From contig JAFUXT010000063.1 in assembly GCA_017470815.1 (NCBI GenBank), positions 1-40,106 on the forward strand: a stretch of 40,106 nucleotides of DNA, read 5' to 3'. The position numbers and the translations under genes are program-made. Shown one piece after another: positions 7,746-14,529 of this stretch. A model generated the notes under the pieces. That model saw only the letters and a list, made by a program, of their open reading frames with translations, searched no databases and was not told the origin of the DNA. Each line of letters starts with the position of its first letter. The first letter of the stretch is position 1. Source of the DNA: a bacterium (lineage in GTDB: Bacteria > Cyanobacteriota > Vampirovibrionia > Gastranaerophilales > Gastranaerophilaceae).

Positions 7746-8246
7746 CTAATATTCACTCGGTAACATAATTACCTTTTCACTCGGATAATTTGATATAAAG
7801 AATTGCCATTCACCTTCAAATAAATCGGTATATTCGTAATGTTGAGTAAACAAAACATTATAATCTCCGTCATCATAGACTACCTCACATTTTTCATCTT
7901 TTACATTTACAGTCGCAACAATAAAATGCTTATCGGGATTACCCATAACAAAAGCAGACATATCGCTAAATAACCAATATGCTGATGCGTTCCGGCAAAA
8001 GTATTCTACTCCGTCAGTTGCTAATACAAAATTATCGGTTAATTTGTGATATTGTTCCGTTCCGGTAAATTTTTCCAAACCTTCTTTAAATTCTTCAATT
8101 GTCATTTCTTCAGCATCCGTAATTACTACAACTCCGTTGCCGTAATCTGCTTTTACTGCTTTTGTAATCGGTATCATATCCGGCATTACGACAGTTAAAT
8201 TTTTAGGTAATTTATTCAATGTTGCAATAAGTTCTTCTACTATCAT
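7746..8246 (-). CDS. Early protein with DUF6876-like C-terminal domain
   Basis: A 166-residue acidic protein with two parts. Residues 1-75 (IVEELIATLNKLPKNLTVVMP, then an acidic helix) look like a small independent domain. Residues 80-166 (GTEQYHKLTDNFVLATDGV, NASAYWLFSDMSAF and an acidic beta-rich end) resemble DUF6876, a family of unknown function in phages and mobile elements. The ATG follows AAAGGAGTAAAA. The family match is from memory of its pattern, not a search. The early-operon context suggests an accessory role. Confidence 0.6.
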   Translation of the reverse strand: MIVEELIATLNKLPKNLTVVMPDMIPITKAVKADYGNGVVVITDAEEMTIEEFKEGLEKFTGTEQYHKLTDNFVLATDGVEYFCRNASAYWLFSDMSAFVMGNPDKHFIVATVNVKDEKCEVVYDDGDYNVLFTQHYEYTDLFEGEWQFFISNYPSEKVIMLPSEY

Positions 8247-8261
8247 TTTTACTCCTTTCTT

Positions 8262-8426
8262 TTAAATATCTGCTAAAAGATAGTTATAATCTTTTATTGC
8301 TTGTAGTGCTGCTTTTTCAATTTCTTTTTTTGTTTTTGCTTTGCAATTAACAACTTCCCAATAGAGAGCATTGTCATTAAAAATCTGCAAAGTTCCGTCT
8401 TTTAATAGTTTCCAATTCCAAGTCAT
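8262..8426 (-). CDS. Small hypothetical protein
   Basis: A 54-residue protein: a tryptophan-rich start (MTWNWKLLKDG), a beta segment, then a lysine-rich helix (KAKTKKEIEKAALQAIKDYN). The binding site AAAGGAG lies inside the end of the upstream gene, whose stop codon directly abuts this ATG, a clear sign of coupling. It is too short for most ORF filters. No family is recognised. Codon use and spacing match its neighbours, so I consider it real. Confidence 0.7.
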   Translation of the reverse strand: MTWNWKLLKDGTLQIFNDNALYWEVVNCKAKTKKEIEKAALQAIKDYNYLLADI

Positions 8427-8744
8427 TTATTTACTCCTTTCAAATTGTTTTATTTCTTTTGCCCATGATCCATACGACATGTTATAAACAGGGATATTGT
8501 TTGTAAGAATAAATTGATATGCCTCTGCAAAATTTATAAATTCTAAATCAGCACCCTCAATTTCAGACCACATTTCGCCTGTTTGTTTATCGTTATAAAA
8601 AGTTAGTGTCTTTTTACCGTTATATCCGCTACCATGATAAATTTTGCTTTCTTTATCTTGTATCAATTCACCTTCATATAAATTTGCATAGTCATATTCT
8701 TCCGGTATGGTGTATTGGTTGAACAGTAGTTTTAATTGTTGCAT
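8427..8744 (-). CDS. Hypothetical early protein
   Basis: A 105-residue protein with a beta-rich middle (SGYNGKKTLTFYNDKQTGEMW) and a mixed C-terminus. It is aromatic and acidic, with no transmembrane segment or signal peptide. AAGGA precedes the ATG. The gene is in line with the early operon and is followed without a gap by the 54-residue gene. I do not recognise the family. Confidence 0.65.
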   Translation of the reverse strand: MQQLKLLFNQYTIPEEYDYANLYEGELIQDKESKIYHGSGYNGKKTLTFYNDKQTGEMWSEIEGADLEFINFAEAYQFILTNNIPVYNMSYGSWAKEIKQFERSK

Positions 8745-8762
8745 TTATGTTAATCCTTGCTT

Positions 8763-9215
8763 TTAATTATGCTCATCATACCAATCAATAACGGTTTTTC
8801 GAGCAATTTTAAAACCATTCAAAAGTTTTTCATCAGTTGCAATTTCTTCTGCGGTATAGCCTACGGCATCCAAAGTGTCGGTAATATCTCTTGTATAACC
8901 GTATTCGTGATTATTCATTTCATACTCAAACATCTGCCGTATAAAGCCTGTGCCGTCTTTATCATTGTCGATTGCCTGTTGCTTTTCTTTGGCAAATCTC
9001 AAAAACAATTCATTATGTTCTTTAGATTTTGTCCGTAAAATAAAACCGCCATGACCTATGCTATATATTTTGTCAGTTTCATCCGGTTTTAATCCTAACT
9101 TTTGCATACCTTCATCAAATTGTTTGTTAGAAAAAGCAAAGAATACACAATTTTTTGTATAATCATTGTATTCTTTTTGGTGTCGGTTTTTCATTTCTTG
9201 ATATGTTTCAGTCAT
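8763..9215 (-). CDS. Conserved phage hypothetical (FAFSNKQF family)
   Basis: A 150-residue acidic protein. The N-terminal stretch FFAFSNKQFDEGMQKLGL followed by IYSIGHGGFILRTK is a pattern I associate with a phage/mobile-element family of unknown function. An acidic central helix (KEKQQAIDNDKDGTGF) is followed by NNHEYGYTRDITDTLDAVG and a helical C-terminus. Nothing suggests catalysis or membrane insertion. AAAGGAAC precedes the ATG. Its stop overlaps nothing, while its start overlaps the end of the upstream gene by 4 bp. Confidence 0.7.
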   Translation of the reverse strand: MTETYQEMKNRHQKEYNDYTKNCVFFAFSNKQFDEGMQKLGLKPDETDKIYSIGHGGFILRTKSKEHNELFLRFAKEKQQAIDNDKDGTGFIRQMFEYEMNNHEYGYTRDITDTLDAVGYTAEEIATDEKLLNGFKIARKTVIDWYDEHN

Positions 9216-9478
9216 TTTTGTTCCTTTCTTGTTTTTAATTCAGTAATATATCTATCGTCTTTAAATGTTGATTTAATGTACTCATTAAACTTTGTCGGAA
9301 TTTTATTTTTATATCCTTCTTCGCATGCAAGTTGGTAGTGTGAAAAAATTTTATTATTTTTGTAAACTTTTTCTATCCACCACATTTTATGTTCGTTGTG
9401 TTCTTTGGTTGGTAAATACTCAAAAATTGTTTTCCATTTTGTCTTATGCCATATTGAGCCATAATGAGTAGTATTCAT
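9212..9478 (-). CDS. Hypothetical early protein
   Basis: An 88-residue basic, tryptophan- and lysine-rich protein. The N-terminal half (HYGSIWHKTKWKTIFEYL, WWIEKVYKNN) is aromatic, and the C-terminal half ends in a helical, charged tail. It overlaps the next gene by 4 bp, consistent with translational coupling. AAGGGG precedes the ATG. No family is recognised. Confidence 0.6.
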   Translation of the reverse strand: MNTTHYGSIWHKTKWKTIFEYLPTKEHNEHKMWWIEKVYKNNKIFSHYQLACEEGYKNKIPTKFNEYIKSTFKDDRYITELKTRKEQK

Positions 9479-9492
9479 TTTTTACCCCTTTT

Positions 9493-10137
9493 TTAACTTG
9501 CCACACTTAATTGCGGTTTATTATTTGTTGCAAGTTTTGTTGTATCATCATTATTTTTTACCGCTTTTGTTTGTTCAAAATTAAAAACGGAATAACCTTT
9601 ATAAAATTTAAGTTCTTCCGTTTCTTCGCCATTTTCGTCTTTTTCTTTACCATATACTGCAAGTGTCAGCCTTGTTCCTTTTTGTCCTTTATCTACAAAG
9701 TTTTTAGCCTCTCGATATTGTGCAAAAGTTGACCAATCTGAAGAATGAAAATCATTTATAACCATTGAAATTTCTAAACTCCAAATATTCCAACCGCTAA
9801 ATTCGTGTTCTGATAATGGGTTTTTATGATTGCATGGTCTGATATGATTTTCCCAATATAGAGCAAGCAAAGCACCTTCGGGGAATGTGTATCTCAAAGC
9901 CTCTTTTACTAACTCCTTTTTGAGATTTCTTATATCGTCAGTATCTTTGACATCTGACGTTTGTTGAAAATATCCTTTATCACCATTTTTTAATACTCGT
10001 TCTAACTGATTGTGTATTTCTTTTAAAATCTCGTTACCTTCATCACCATAAATGTCGGGGTGATATTTTTTTACAAGTTCTTTGTATCTCGATTTAATTT
10101 CGTCAGTTGTTTTTACATTTTCAAAGTAGTTAGTCAT
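9493..10137 (-). CDS. J-domain protein fused to ArdC-like N-terminal domain
   Basis: A 214-residue protein joining two modules. Residues 1-50 are a short J-domain with the invariant HPD tripeptide (H26-P27-D28 in KKYHPDIYGD), the part of DnaJ that stimulates Hsp70 ATPase. Residues about 112-192 match the ssDNA-binding N-terminal domain of ArdC antirestriction proteins: SGWNIWSLEISM, then REAKNFVDKGQKGT, and YSVFNFEQT (182-190). There is no ArdC peptidase domain. ArdC proteins shield incoming DNA from restriction. Recruiting a host chaperone to such a domain is my inference. It overlaps the next gene's stop by 4 bp. Confidence 0.75.
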   Translation of the reverse strand: MTNYFENVKTTDEIKSRYKELVKKYHPDIYGDEGNEILKEIHNQLERVLKNGDKGYFQQTSDVKDTDDIRNLKKELVKEALRYTFPEGALLALYWENHIRPCNHKNPLSEHEFSGWNIWSLEISMVINDFHSSDWSTFAQYREAKNFVDKGQKGTRLTLAVYGKEKDENGEETEELKFYKGYSVFNFEQTKAVKNNDDTTKLATNNKPQLSVAS

Positions 10138-10457
10138 TTCTTACCCTTCCTTTTCTTGTATTCATTGATAAATTCGTCTTTTGTTACTTCGTTTTGAGCA
10201 AAAGAAAAGTGCCTCGATTTATCGTAATCTTTAGGCACTATGTAAAATGTTTTTTGTTCTTCTTTGCTTAAATAATAATCATCCGGTATGTCTGAAAAAT
10301 CTCTTGTATAAACATATATTTCATTACCTACAAGTGAAAATTCGGCTCGATACAAGAATAAATATTTGCACCAATTCCATTCTTTCGGCAGCATACTTCT
10401 AGCAAATTTGCGTTCAAGAATGTTTAGATTAGTTGCTATAAATTCAACCGCACCCAT
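10134..10457 (-). CDS. Hypothetical early protein
   Basis: A 107-residue basic protein. The N-terminal helix (FIATNLNILERKFARSML) is followed by an aromatic beta region (CKYLFLYRAEFSLVGNEIYVY) and a lysine-rich tail ending KKRKGKK. I use the ATG at 10457 because AGAAGG lies six bases ahead. A GTG two codons upstream overlaps that binding site. The start overlaps the previous gene by 14 bp. No family is recognised. Confidence 0.6.
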   Translation of the reverse strand: MGAVEFIATNLNILERKFARSMLPKEWNWCKYLFLYRAEFSLVGNEIYVYTRDFSDIPDDYYLSKEEQKTFYIVPKDYDKSRHFSFAQNEVTKDEFINEYKKRKGKK

Positions 10458-10893
10458 TTGCACCTTCTTTCTTTCTCGGCAGTATTTGTTTTACTAATTC
10501 ATCAGTATTTTCGATTGCATTTCCGTTTTGATCTACTTTGAAAGAATACAAGTCAAGAACATAACTTGTATCTTTGCTAATACAAGCATTTGCATTTGTT
10601 AAAATATGCCAATGTCTGACGGCTTTTATTAATTCATTACTTTTAAAAGTATCAATATAATTCGCCAAACCATTTTTATCTATGAAGTCTATTTGAAAGT
10701 AGTATTTGATATTATCAAAACATTCAAATTCGACCGTTACCTTTTTGACTTTATATCCGTACCCTTTCCAATTCATTTCCATTTTTAGACCTTCACCCAC
10801 GTCATACAAATATATGCTATGGTTTGGATTGATAAATAATTCACCGTCTTTTAGTAAGGTATTAAATTTTTCTGCATCTAATTTTATTTCCAT
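10444..10893 (-). CDS. Hypothetical early protein
   Basis: A 149-residue mostly beta-sheet protein by pattern (alternating aromatic and charged residues, e.g. KKVTVEFECFDNIKYYFQI), followed by a helical segment with HWHILTNANACI and a charged C-terminus ending RKKEGANGCG. No signal peptide or membrane span. GAAAGGAATAT lies ahead of the ATG. It overlaps the downstream gene start by 14 bp. No family is recognised. The early-operon position suggests a nonessential takeover or anti-defence role, unproven. Confidence 0.65.
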   Translation of the reverse strand: MEIKLDAEKFNTLLKDGELFINPNHSIYLYDVGEGLKMEMNWKGYGYKVKKVTVEFECFDNIKYYFQIDFIDKNGLANYIDTFKSNELIKAVRHWHILTNANACISKDTSYVLDLYSFKVDQNGNAIENTDELVKQILPRKKEGANGCG

Positions 10894-10895
10894 AC

Positions 10896-11183
10896 TTATA
10901 TTCCTTTCGGATTTAATGTTTGCTGCATTACATATTTGAAGTTAGATTTTGCATATTTTATAAACAGTCCGATAAAATAGTGTTTTTCTTCATCATTCAT
11001 TTTTGTTTTGGTATTATCTTCAATTTCATCAAAATCGGGACTAAAATCGTTATTTACTTTTAAATCCCACTCTAAATCATCAAGACTATATCCTGCATAT
11101 CTATTTGCCCATGCAGCAATATTACTAATTGCTAAATCCTCAGCATTTTGGTTAATGTAATTTAAAATAATTGCTCGCATCAT
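10896..11183 (-). CDS. Hypothetical early protein
   Basis: A 95-residue acidic helical protein. The N-terminal helix (RAIILNYINQNAEDLAISNIAAWANRYAG) leads to an acidic linker (DFSPDFDEIEDN) and a C-terminal aromatic helix (HYFIGLFIKYAKSNFKYVMQQ). Two ATG codons lie in tandem; the first has GAGG six bases ahead. It sits 2 bp from its neighbours on both sides. No family is recognised. Confidence 0.65.
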   Translation of the reverse strand: MMRAIILNYINQNAEDLAISNIAAWANRYAGYSLDDLEWDLKVNNDFSPDFDEIEDNTKTKMNDEEKHYFIGLFIKYAKSNFKYVMQQTLNPKGI

Positions 11184-11185
11184 TT

Positions 11186-11401
11186 TTATTCCTCTAATTC
11201 AATTTCGTGCATATCTAAATTAAGCAAATCAACGGCTTTTTCCATAACTTTGTTAATATCGTCAGTAGTATAACCACCAACTAAATACGGATTCATTCTT
11301 TTTAATAAATCGTTTACTGTTCTTACAAGAGCCTCTTTTGTAAATAATCGGCTTTCCTGCCCGTTGAAAAAATTTGTACCTAAATAATAAGTTTTTGTCA
11401 T
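11186..11401 (-). CDS. Small hypothetical early protein
   Basis: A 71-residue protein: a short beta start (KTYYLGTNFFNG), then two helices (LVRTVNDLLKRMNPYLV and DDINKVMEKAVDLLNLD) and an acidic end. The ATG has AAAGGAGTAAAAA directly ahead, the same initiation module seen before several other early genes here. No family is recognised. Confidence 0.65.
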   Translation of the reverse strand: MTKTYYLGTNFFNGQESRLFTKEALVRTVNDLLKRMNPYLVGGYTTDDINKVMEKAVDLLNLDMHEIELEE

Positions 11402-11404
11402 TTT

Positions 11405-11881
11405 TTACTCCTTTAACAATTTCATTAATTCGTTATACTTTTCGGGGTTAGATGTTGAGTGTTTTAATCTTTCCCCATTTTTTGTAATTCTTTTTATTTG
11501 CGGAATTGTAAAATAATATTCATCAAGATTAAAAGCACAAGATGATGATGCAAAATACATTTCATATTTTGTTTGTGCCAATTCAAAAAATTGTGTTACC
11601 AATTCAAAAAAATCTTCCATTGTTTTACATCCGGCATTAATTATTTCTTCTTCGCAAATACCCGATACTCGATATACCCCATGTCCTAAATATTGAGTAA
11701 ATTCCTTTATCAAATATTTATTGTTATTCTTCTTTGCCCATGCAATATCGTATTTGTCATTTACCCAAATCATTCTATTTATTTTTGTCAATCGTGTACC
11801 AATATCGGTTTCACCCATAACTGCGTTAAATTCGTCAGCCTTTGACTTGTCAGCAATTTTAAAAAATAAGTCAGCACCCAT
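11405..11881 (-). CDS. Hypothetical early protein (MGADLF start)
   Basis: A 158-residue protein starting MGADLFFKIADKS, reminiscent of, but not clearly homologous to, the MGFDMYL protein encoded at 7294-7731. The centre has an aromatic, cysteine-containing helix pair (EEEIINAGCKTMEDFFELV, FFELAQTKYEMYF) and the C-terminus is basic. AAAGGA precedes the ATG. It is the first gene after the iteron region on this strand and so is probably the first expressed from a leftward promoter there. The function is unknown. Confidence 0.65.
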   Translation of the reverse strand: MGADLFFKIADKSKADEFNAVMGETDIGTRLTKINRMIWVNDKYDIAWAKKNNNKYLIKEFTQYLGHGVYRVSGICEEEIINAGCKTMEDFFELVTQFFELAQTKYEMYFASSSCAFNLDEYYFTIPQIKRITKNGERLKHSTSNPEKYNELMKLLKE

Positions 11882-11918
11882 TAATTAGTCCTTTCCGTTA
11901 CACCATACGAATAAACGA

Positions 11919-11943
11919 AGGGAATGGAAACCAAACCCCTCGC
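11919..11943 (-). promoter_or_regulatory. Hairpin in the leader of the early operon
   Basis: On the minus strand CGAGGGG and CCCTTCG pair with one G-U pair around an 11-nt loop, about 40-60 nt upstream of the gene at 11881. The stem is GC-rich in a very AT-rich stretch. There is no T-run after it, so it is not a terminator. It may protect the mRNA 5' end or affect translation. The evidence is pairing alone. Confidence 0.35.
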
Positions 11944-11953
11944 TTACCCTGCG

Positions 11954-12165
11954 TATTAACTACTATTACTTGTTAATATGAACTACTAAAAAATCATGAT
12001 TAACTTCTATATAATATTAACTACTTATTATTAACATGTAATTAATATTAACTAATATAATATTAACTACTATTTAATATTGAACTACTAATAACAGTAG
12101 TTAAAGAAGAATAGAAGTTAATATTTCTTTTAATAGTATATACTCATTAAATTAACTACTATATT
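11954..12165. repeat. Iteron array, candidate origin or operator array
   Basis: Variants of ATATTAACTACTA occur about ten times. Direct copies lie near 11954, 11974, 11998, 12013, 12043, 12059, 12076 and 12149; inverted copies lie at 12095-12104 and 12112-12125. Spacing is irregular, about 16 to 30 bp between most neighbours. The stretch is extremely AT-rich. From 12170 to 12360 the plus strand is strongly pyrimidine-biased with repeated TTTATTG. Iterons beside a strand-biased AT-rich tract are the classic layout of an initiator-bound replication origin; a multi-site operator is the alternative. Nothing else is seen in 11882-12383. Confidence 0.6.
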
Positions 12166-12370
12166 ACTTTTGTATTTTTTTTATTCTTCAACAATAATTG
12201 TTTTTTTATTGCCAATCTTTGCTTTATTGTAATATTCAACATTTTTATTGTCTTTATCGCTTTATTCTTGCTTTTTAAAGTGTTTTTTATGCAAGCAATC
12301 TTAAACCATTTATTGCTTTCTTTTTTATTCCTTATGCTCTATCACTCAATCATACGCAAGCATTTGCAAT

Positions 12371-12437
12371 AAAAGAAAAGAAAGCCCTCTAGTTAAGACA
12401 ACGGCACGCAAGTGCGTATAAGTATTAACCAAAGGGC
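12371..12437 (-). terminator. Rho-independent terminator with long stem
   Basis: GCCCTCTAGTTAA (12384-12396) pairs with TTAACCAAAGGGC (12425-12437) with two mismatches. A second hairpin, GCAC-GCAA-GTGC, lies inside the loop. On the minus strand the stem is followed by a T-rich tail (12371-12383), as expected for termination of the leftward gene ending at 12511. Confidence 0.6.
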
Positions 12438-12446
12438 ATTAAAAGA

Positions 12447-12490
12447 ATTGCTTGTGCGTGAACTTTGATTTGACGAATAACACAAGCAAT
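12447..12490. repeat. 10-bp perfect inverted repeat after gene end
   Basis: ATTGCTTGTG (12447-12456) and CACAAGCAAT (12481-12490) form a perfect inverted repeat with a 24-nt loop, between the stop of the 159-residue gene and the terminator stem. It may be part of the 3' RNA structure of that transcript. No T-run follows, so it is not a terminator by itself. Confidence 0.45.
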
Positions 12491-12510
12491 CCCCAAATCG
12501 AAAAGACGGA

Positions 12511-12990
12511 CTATGCCGCCTTTTTCCCATTATCATCTTTTTTAGCAGTTGCTTTAGCGAGTTCTTCAATAATCTTTTTATTAAGTTCTGCTAAACATCT
12601 ATCTGCTTTTTCAATGTACTCAACCGGAAGATTGTATTGAGCCTCAAATTCATCAAATGCTTTTTTCTGAATCAATGTACCCATTGGCTCTATTGATAAA
12701 GAATATCTGCCTAATTTGCGTGCAATTCTTTGTTCAATGTAATCAAATTTGGATTCTTGTTTTTGCCTGTTGAATTTGTAAGCAAGAACAGAAGTATCAT
12801 CATTAACATTGATAATATTGAAGTCAAAGATGTACTGCTCTTTTTTAAACCAATAAAGAACACCATACCAAGAATACACTTCTTTAGATTTACCGAATAC
12901 AAATCCGATACAGTCTTTTTCATAAAATTGTTCTTCATAAAGTTTGGTAAAAACATACGAAAACAGGTTGAAGTCTTTTGAGTTTGTCAT
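12511..12990 (-). CDS. Hypothetical protein beside the iteron region
   Basis: A 159-residue protein. The first 90 residues are aromatic and beta-rich (EKDCIGFVFGKSKEVYSWYGVLYWFKK), followed by a basic segment (YIEQRIARKLGRYSL) and a C-terminal coiled coil ending KKDDNGKKAA. AAAGGAA precedes the ATG. It is separated from the early operon by the terminator and iteron array, so it is its own transcription unit. Origin-binding initiators are often encoded beside their iterons, which makes this a candidate, but I recognise no known initiator domain. Confidence 0.65.
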   Translation of the reverse strand: MTNSKDFNLFSYVFTKLYEEQFYEKDCIGFVFGKSKEVYSWYGVLYWFKKEQYIFDFNIINVNDDTSVLAYKFNRQKQESKFDYIEQRIARKLGRYSLSIEPMGTLIQKKAFDEFEAQYNLPVEYIEKADRCLAELNKKIIEELAKATAKKDDNGKKAA

Positions 12991-13041
12991 AATAAAATTC
13001 CTTTCTACGCAGTAGCGTGTCTTTTTTGTTCACACCCTTAA

Positions 13042-13253
13042 CGATTAACAGGAAGTCAAAATAGCAGCCTAGTAGAAGAAACAATAGGCTGAGAGTTTAG
13101 CGAGGCGGTTTTTGACTAAAAGCAAACAAATCTTGTTATAATTCTTAACAACACGATAACTAAAAGGCTATGAAATTGTGTTGTTAGGAATTGTAACAAA
13201 TTTTTCACTTCAGTTTGATTTAGGCAAAAAATTTTGACTTCCTGTTTTAATTG
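13042..13253 (+). ncRNA. Candidate structured RNA, multi-stem element
   Basis: An outer perfect 16-bp stem (AACAGGAAGTCAAAAT 13047-13062 with 13231-13246), extendable by five pairs past a 2-nt bulge, encloses two hairpins. Hairpin 1 is CAGCCTA/TAGGCTG (13065-13091). Hairpin 2 is a 22-bp stem (13133-13154 with 13178-13199) with a 23-nt loop. The two non-Watson-Crick positions of hairpin 2 are U-G pairs in plus-strand RNA but A-C clashes in minus-strand RNA. A promoter-like TATAAT at 13137-13142 overlaps hairpin 2, so an operator or cruciform is a real alternative. Confidence 0.45.
13112..13142 (+). promoter_or_regulatory. Possible rightward promoter inside the structured element
   Basis: TTGACT (13112-13117) is followed 19 bp later by a perfect TATAAT (13137-13142), or 17 bp later by GTTATA. 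The -10 lies in the left arm of the 22-bp inverted repeat. It could drive a short transcript toward 13234-13389. The 19-bp spacer is long, so this is uncertain. Confidence 0.35.
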
Positions 13254-13389
13254 GGTAGAACAAAAAAGATATGCTACGAAGGAAGAAATTTTAAAAAGTG
13301 ACAAACTCAAAAGGCTTCAACAAAAAGAGTATGTTTTTACCAAACAAGATGAAAACGATTTGAAAAAGACGGAATATAATCCTACCTAG
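13234..13389 (+). CDS. Possible 51-residue protein (weak)
   Basis: A lysine- and glutamine-rich frame (e.g. KRYATKEEILKSDKLKRLQQ) ends at TAG 13387-13389. The only plausible start is TTG at 13234 with AGG nine bases upstream; there is no ATG. The composition looks coding, like neighbouring genes, yet it opens inside the right arm of the structured element. It may be a real small gene, or the remnant of a longer gene whose 5' part is lost. The rest of 13390-13730 shows no convincing gene. Confidence 0.3.
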   Translation: MTSCFNWVEQKRYATKEEILKSDKLKRLQQKEYVFTKQDENDLKKTEYNPT

Positions 13390-13730
13390 TTCTAAAAAGT
13401 ATTATTGGTATGACTTTATTGGGTAAAAAAGAACACTAACAAAAATCATAAATGTTAATGATAAAAGTCGTAAATTTAACCAATGCAACACAAAAACAGG
13501 AATACAATTTCACATATATTGAAAACAATATACTTTACCAATAGAGCATCATTCACTAAATGCAGAAAAAGAAATCTACATTACCAAGTATAAAAAACTA
13601 TTACTATTTTTTAATATCCGATTTTAATATCTTTAACCGATATAAAACATCACTCCTCAATCTAGTAGCCAACACTTCCGACTGCTCTTATAGACTTCTA
13701 CAATCTTACAAGTCTTGCCATTGTCAATTC

Positions 13731-13752
13731 TTCGGGGGGTGTACCCCCCGAA
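13731..13752. repeat. GC-rich perfect palindrome
   Basis: TTCGGGGGGT (13731-13740) and ACCCCCCGAA (13743-13752) are perfect inverted arms around GT, the only long GC-run in over 1 kb of AT-rich DNA. There is no T-run on either side, so a standard terminator is unlikely. It could be a protein-binding or extrusion site, or a roadblock between the early and late regions. Confidence 0.55.
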
Positions 13753-13823
13753 TTAACTTCTTCATAGTATAGAATTAACATACCCATATATCCCAAGACC
13801 AAAAAAAGGGCATTAAAAAGTCC

Positions 13824-13850
13824 TTCCGGTTGAAAAAAGAAGGACTAAAA
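13824..13850 (-). terminator. Leftward terminator upstream of late promoter
   Basis: AGTCCTTC and GAAGGACT pair around an 11-12 nt loop. On the minus strand the stem is followed by TTTTTAA and then GCCC. It would stop leftward transcription coming from the late region before it reaches the early control region. No leftward gene is seen upstream of it, so its use is uncertain; on the plus strand it lacks a T-run. Confidence 0.45.
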
Positions 13851-13922
13851 TTGTACCTGATTTCTAAAGATTATGTTTTACTCTTTTATTATACAATATC
13901 TCGAAACCCTTATTAAATAAGG

Positions 13923-13969
13923 TTGACACAATGTAAAACTTTTTTTACATAATGTCTTTCTTGTAACAA
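13923..13969 (+). promoter_or_regulatory. Late promoter with operator-like inverted repeats
   Basis: TTGACA (13923-13928), 17-bp spacer, TACATA (13946-13951). The spacer and -10 hold ATGTAA-N8-TTACAT (13931-13950), built like TTGTAA-N8-TTACAA at the repressor promoter. TTGTAACAA (13961-13969) follows near the start point. A leader of about 140 nt to the gene at 14101 contains GTAAG-GATTGG-CTTAC. It is the only strong rightward promoter before the structural genes. Repression by the S24 repressor is inferred from the shared motif. Confidence 0.65.
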
Positions 13970-14100
13970 TTTTAAGCAAATATGATACATAATATAAGAG
14001 TAGTTGATATAGACATTCAAAGTAGTGTTAGGTAAGGATTGGCTTACACAGGGGACTGACGAAACGAAGTTGATATATCGTAACCTACGGGGATTATTAT

Positions 14101-14481
14101 ATGTTTACCCATTGTAATATGACATTTAAGCCGCATGAAGTGTGGTTTTTAAATGATAATGAAAAATTTACCCATAGAAGATTTTATCTTGCGACTTGTC
14201 CTAAATGCAATAAAGGACTTGCAAAACTTGTTGAAACAAGAATATCTGACGGTGAAACTTTTTACGAACTTATTGGCGGTGATTTGTTAGACAAATATAC
14301 CGAAAGATTAATAAAAGAAGTAAAATACACCGACCAAGATTTGATAAAATTAAAATCCGTTCCTTATGGATTCTGCTATGGTGAAAATCAAGAAGTCCAC
14401 AATAATAAAGGTGATGTTATTGAGATAAGACAAAAAAGATGCGACTTCTTCGGAAATAAACAATTATTGAAAAAGATTTAA
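14101..14481 (+). CDS. First gene of the late operon, cysteine-containing hypothetical
   Basis: A 126-residue basic protein. The N-terminal region has MFTHCNMTFKPHE and then TCPKCNKGLAKLVE, whose CPKC knuckle plus the earlier His/Cys could make a zinc-binding site. The second half is helical and charged, with a cysteine pair GFCYG and KRCDFFG near the end. GGGG lies eight bases ahead of the ATG. An intrinsic terminator follows directly, before the small terminase. A leading gene separated by a terminator suits a late regulator or antiterminator, but the family is not recognised. Confidence 0.7.
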   Translation: MFTHCNMTFKPHEVWFLNDNEKFTHRRFYLATCPKCNKGLAKLVETRISDGETFYELIGGDLLDKYTERLIKEVKYTDQDLIKLKSVPYGFCYGENQEVHNNKGDVIEIRQKRCDFFGNKQLLKKI

Positions 14482-14529
14482 TCTTTCATTTTTTTTTACT
14501 CCTTGATGATGTTGTGATGTTGGTTGATA

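Noticed and set aside
11954..12165. CRISPR array
   Set aside because: Repeats are short, variable and irregularly spaced, partly inverted, with no unique spacers of equal length and no cas genes.
12711..12981. Overlapping frames on both strands inside the 159-residue gene
   Set aside because: Shadows of the real gene, with no binding sites.
13560..13772. 70-residue plus-strand frame
   Set aside because: No binding site, poor composition, and it spans the GC-rich palindrome; considered non-coding.
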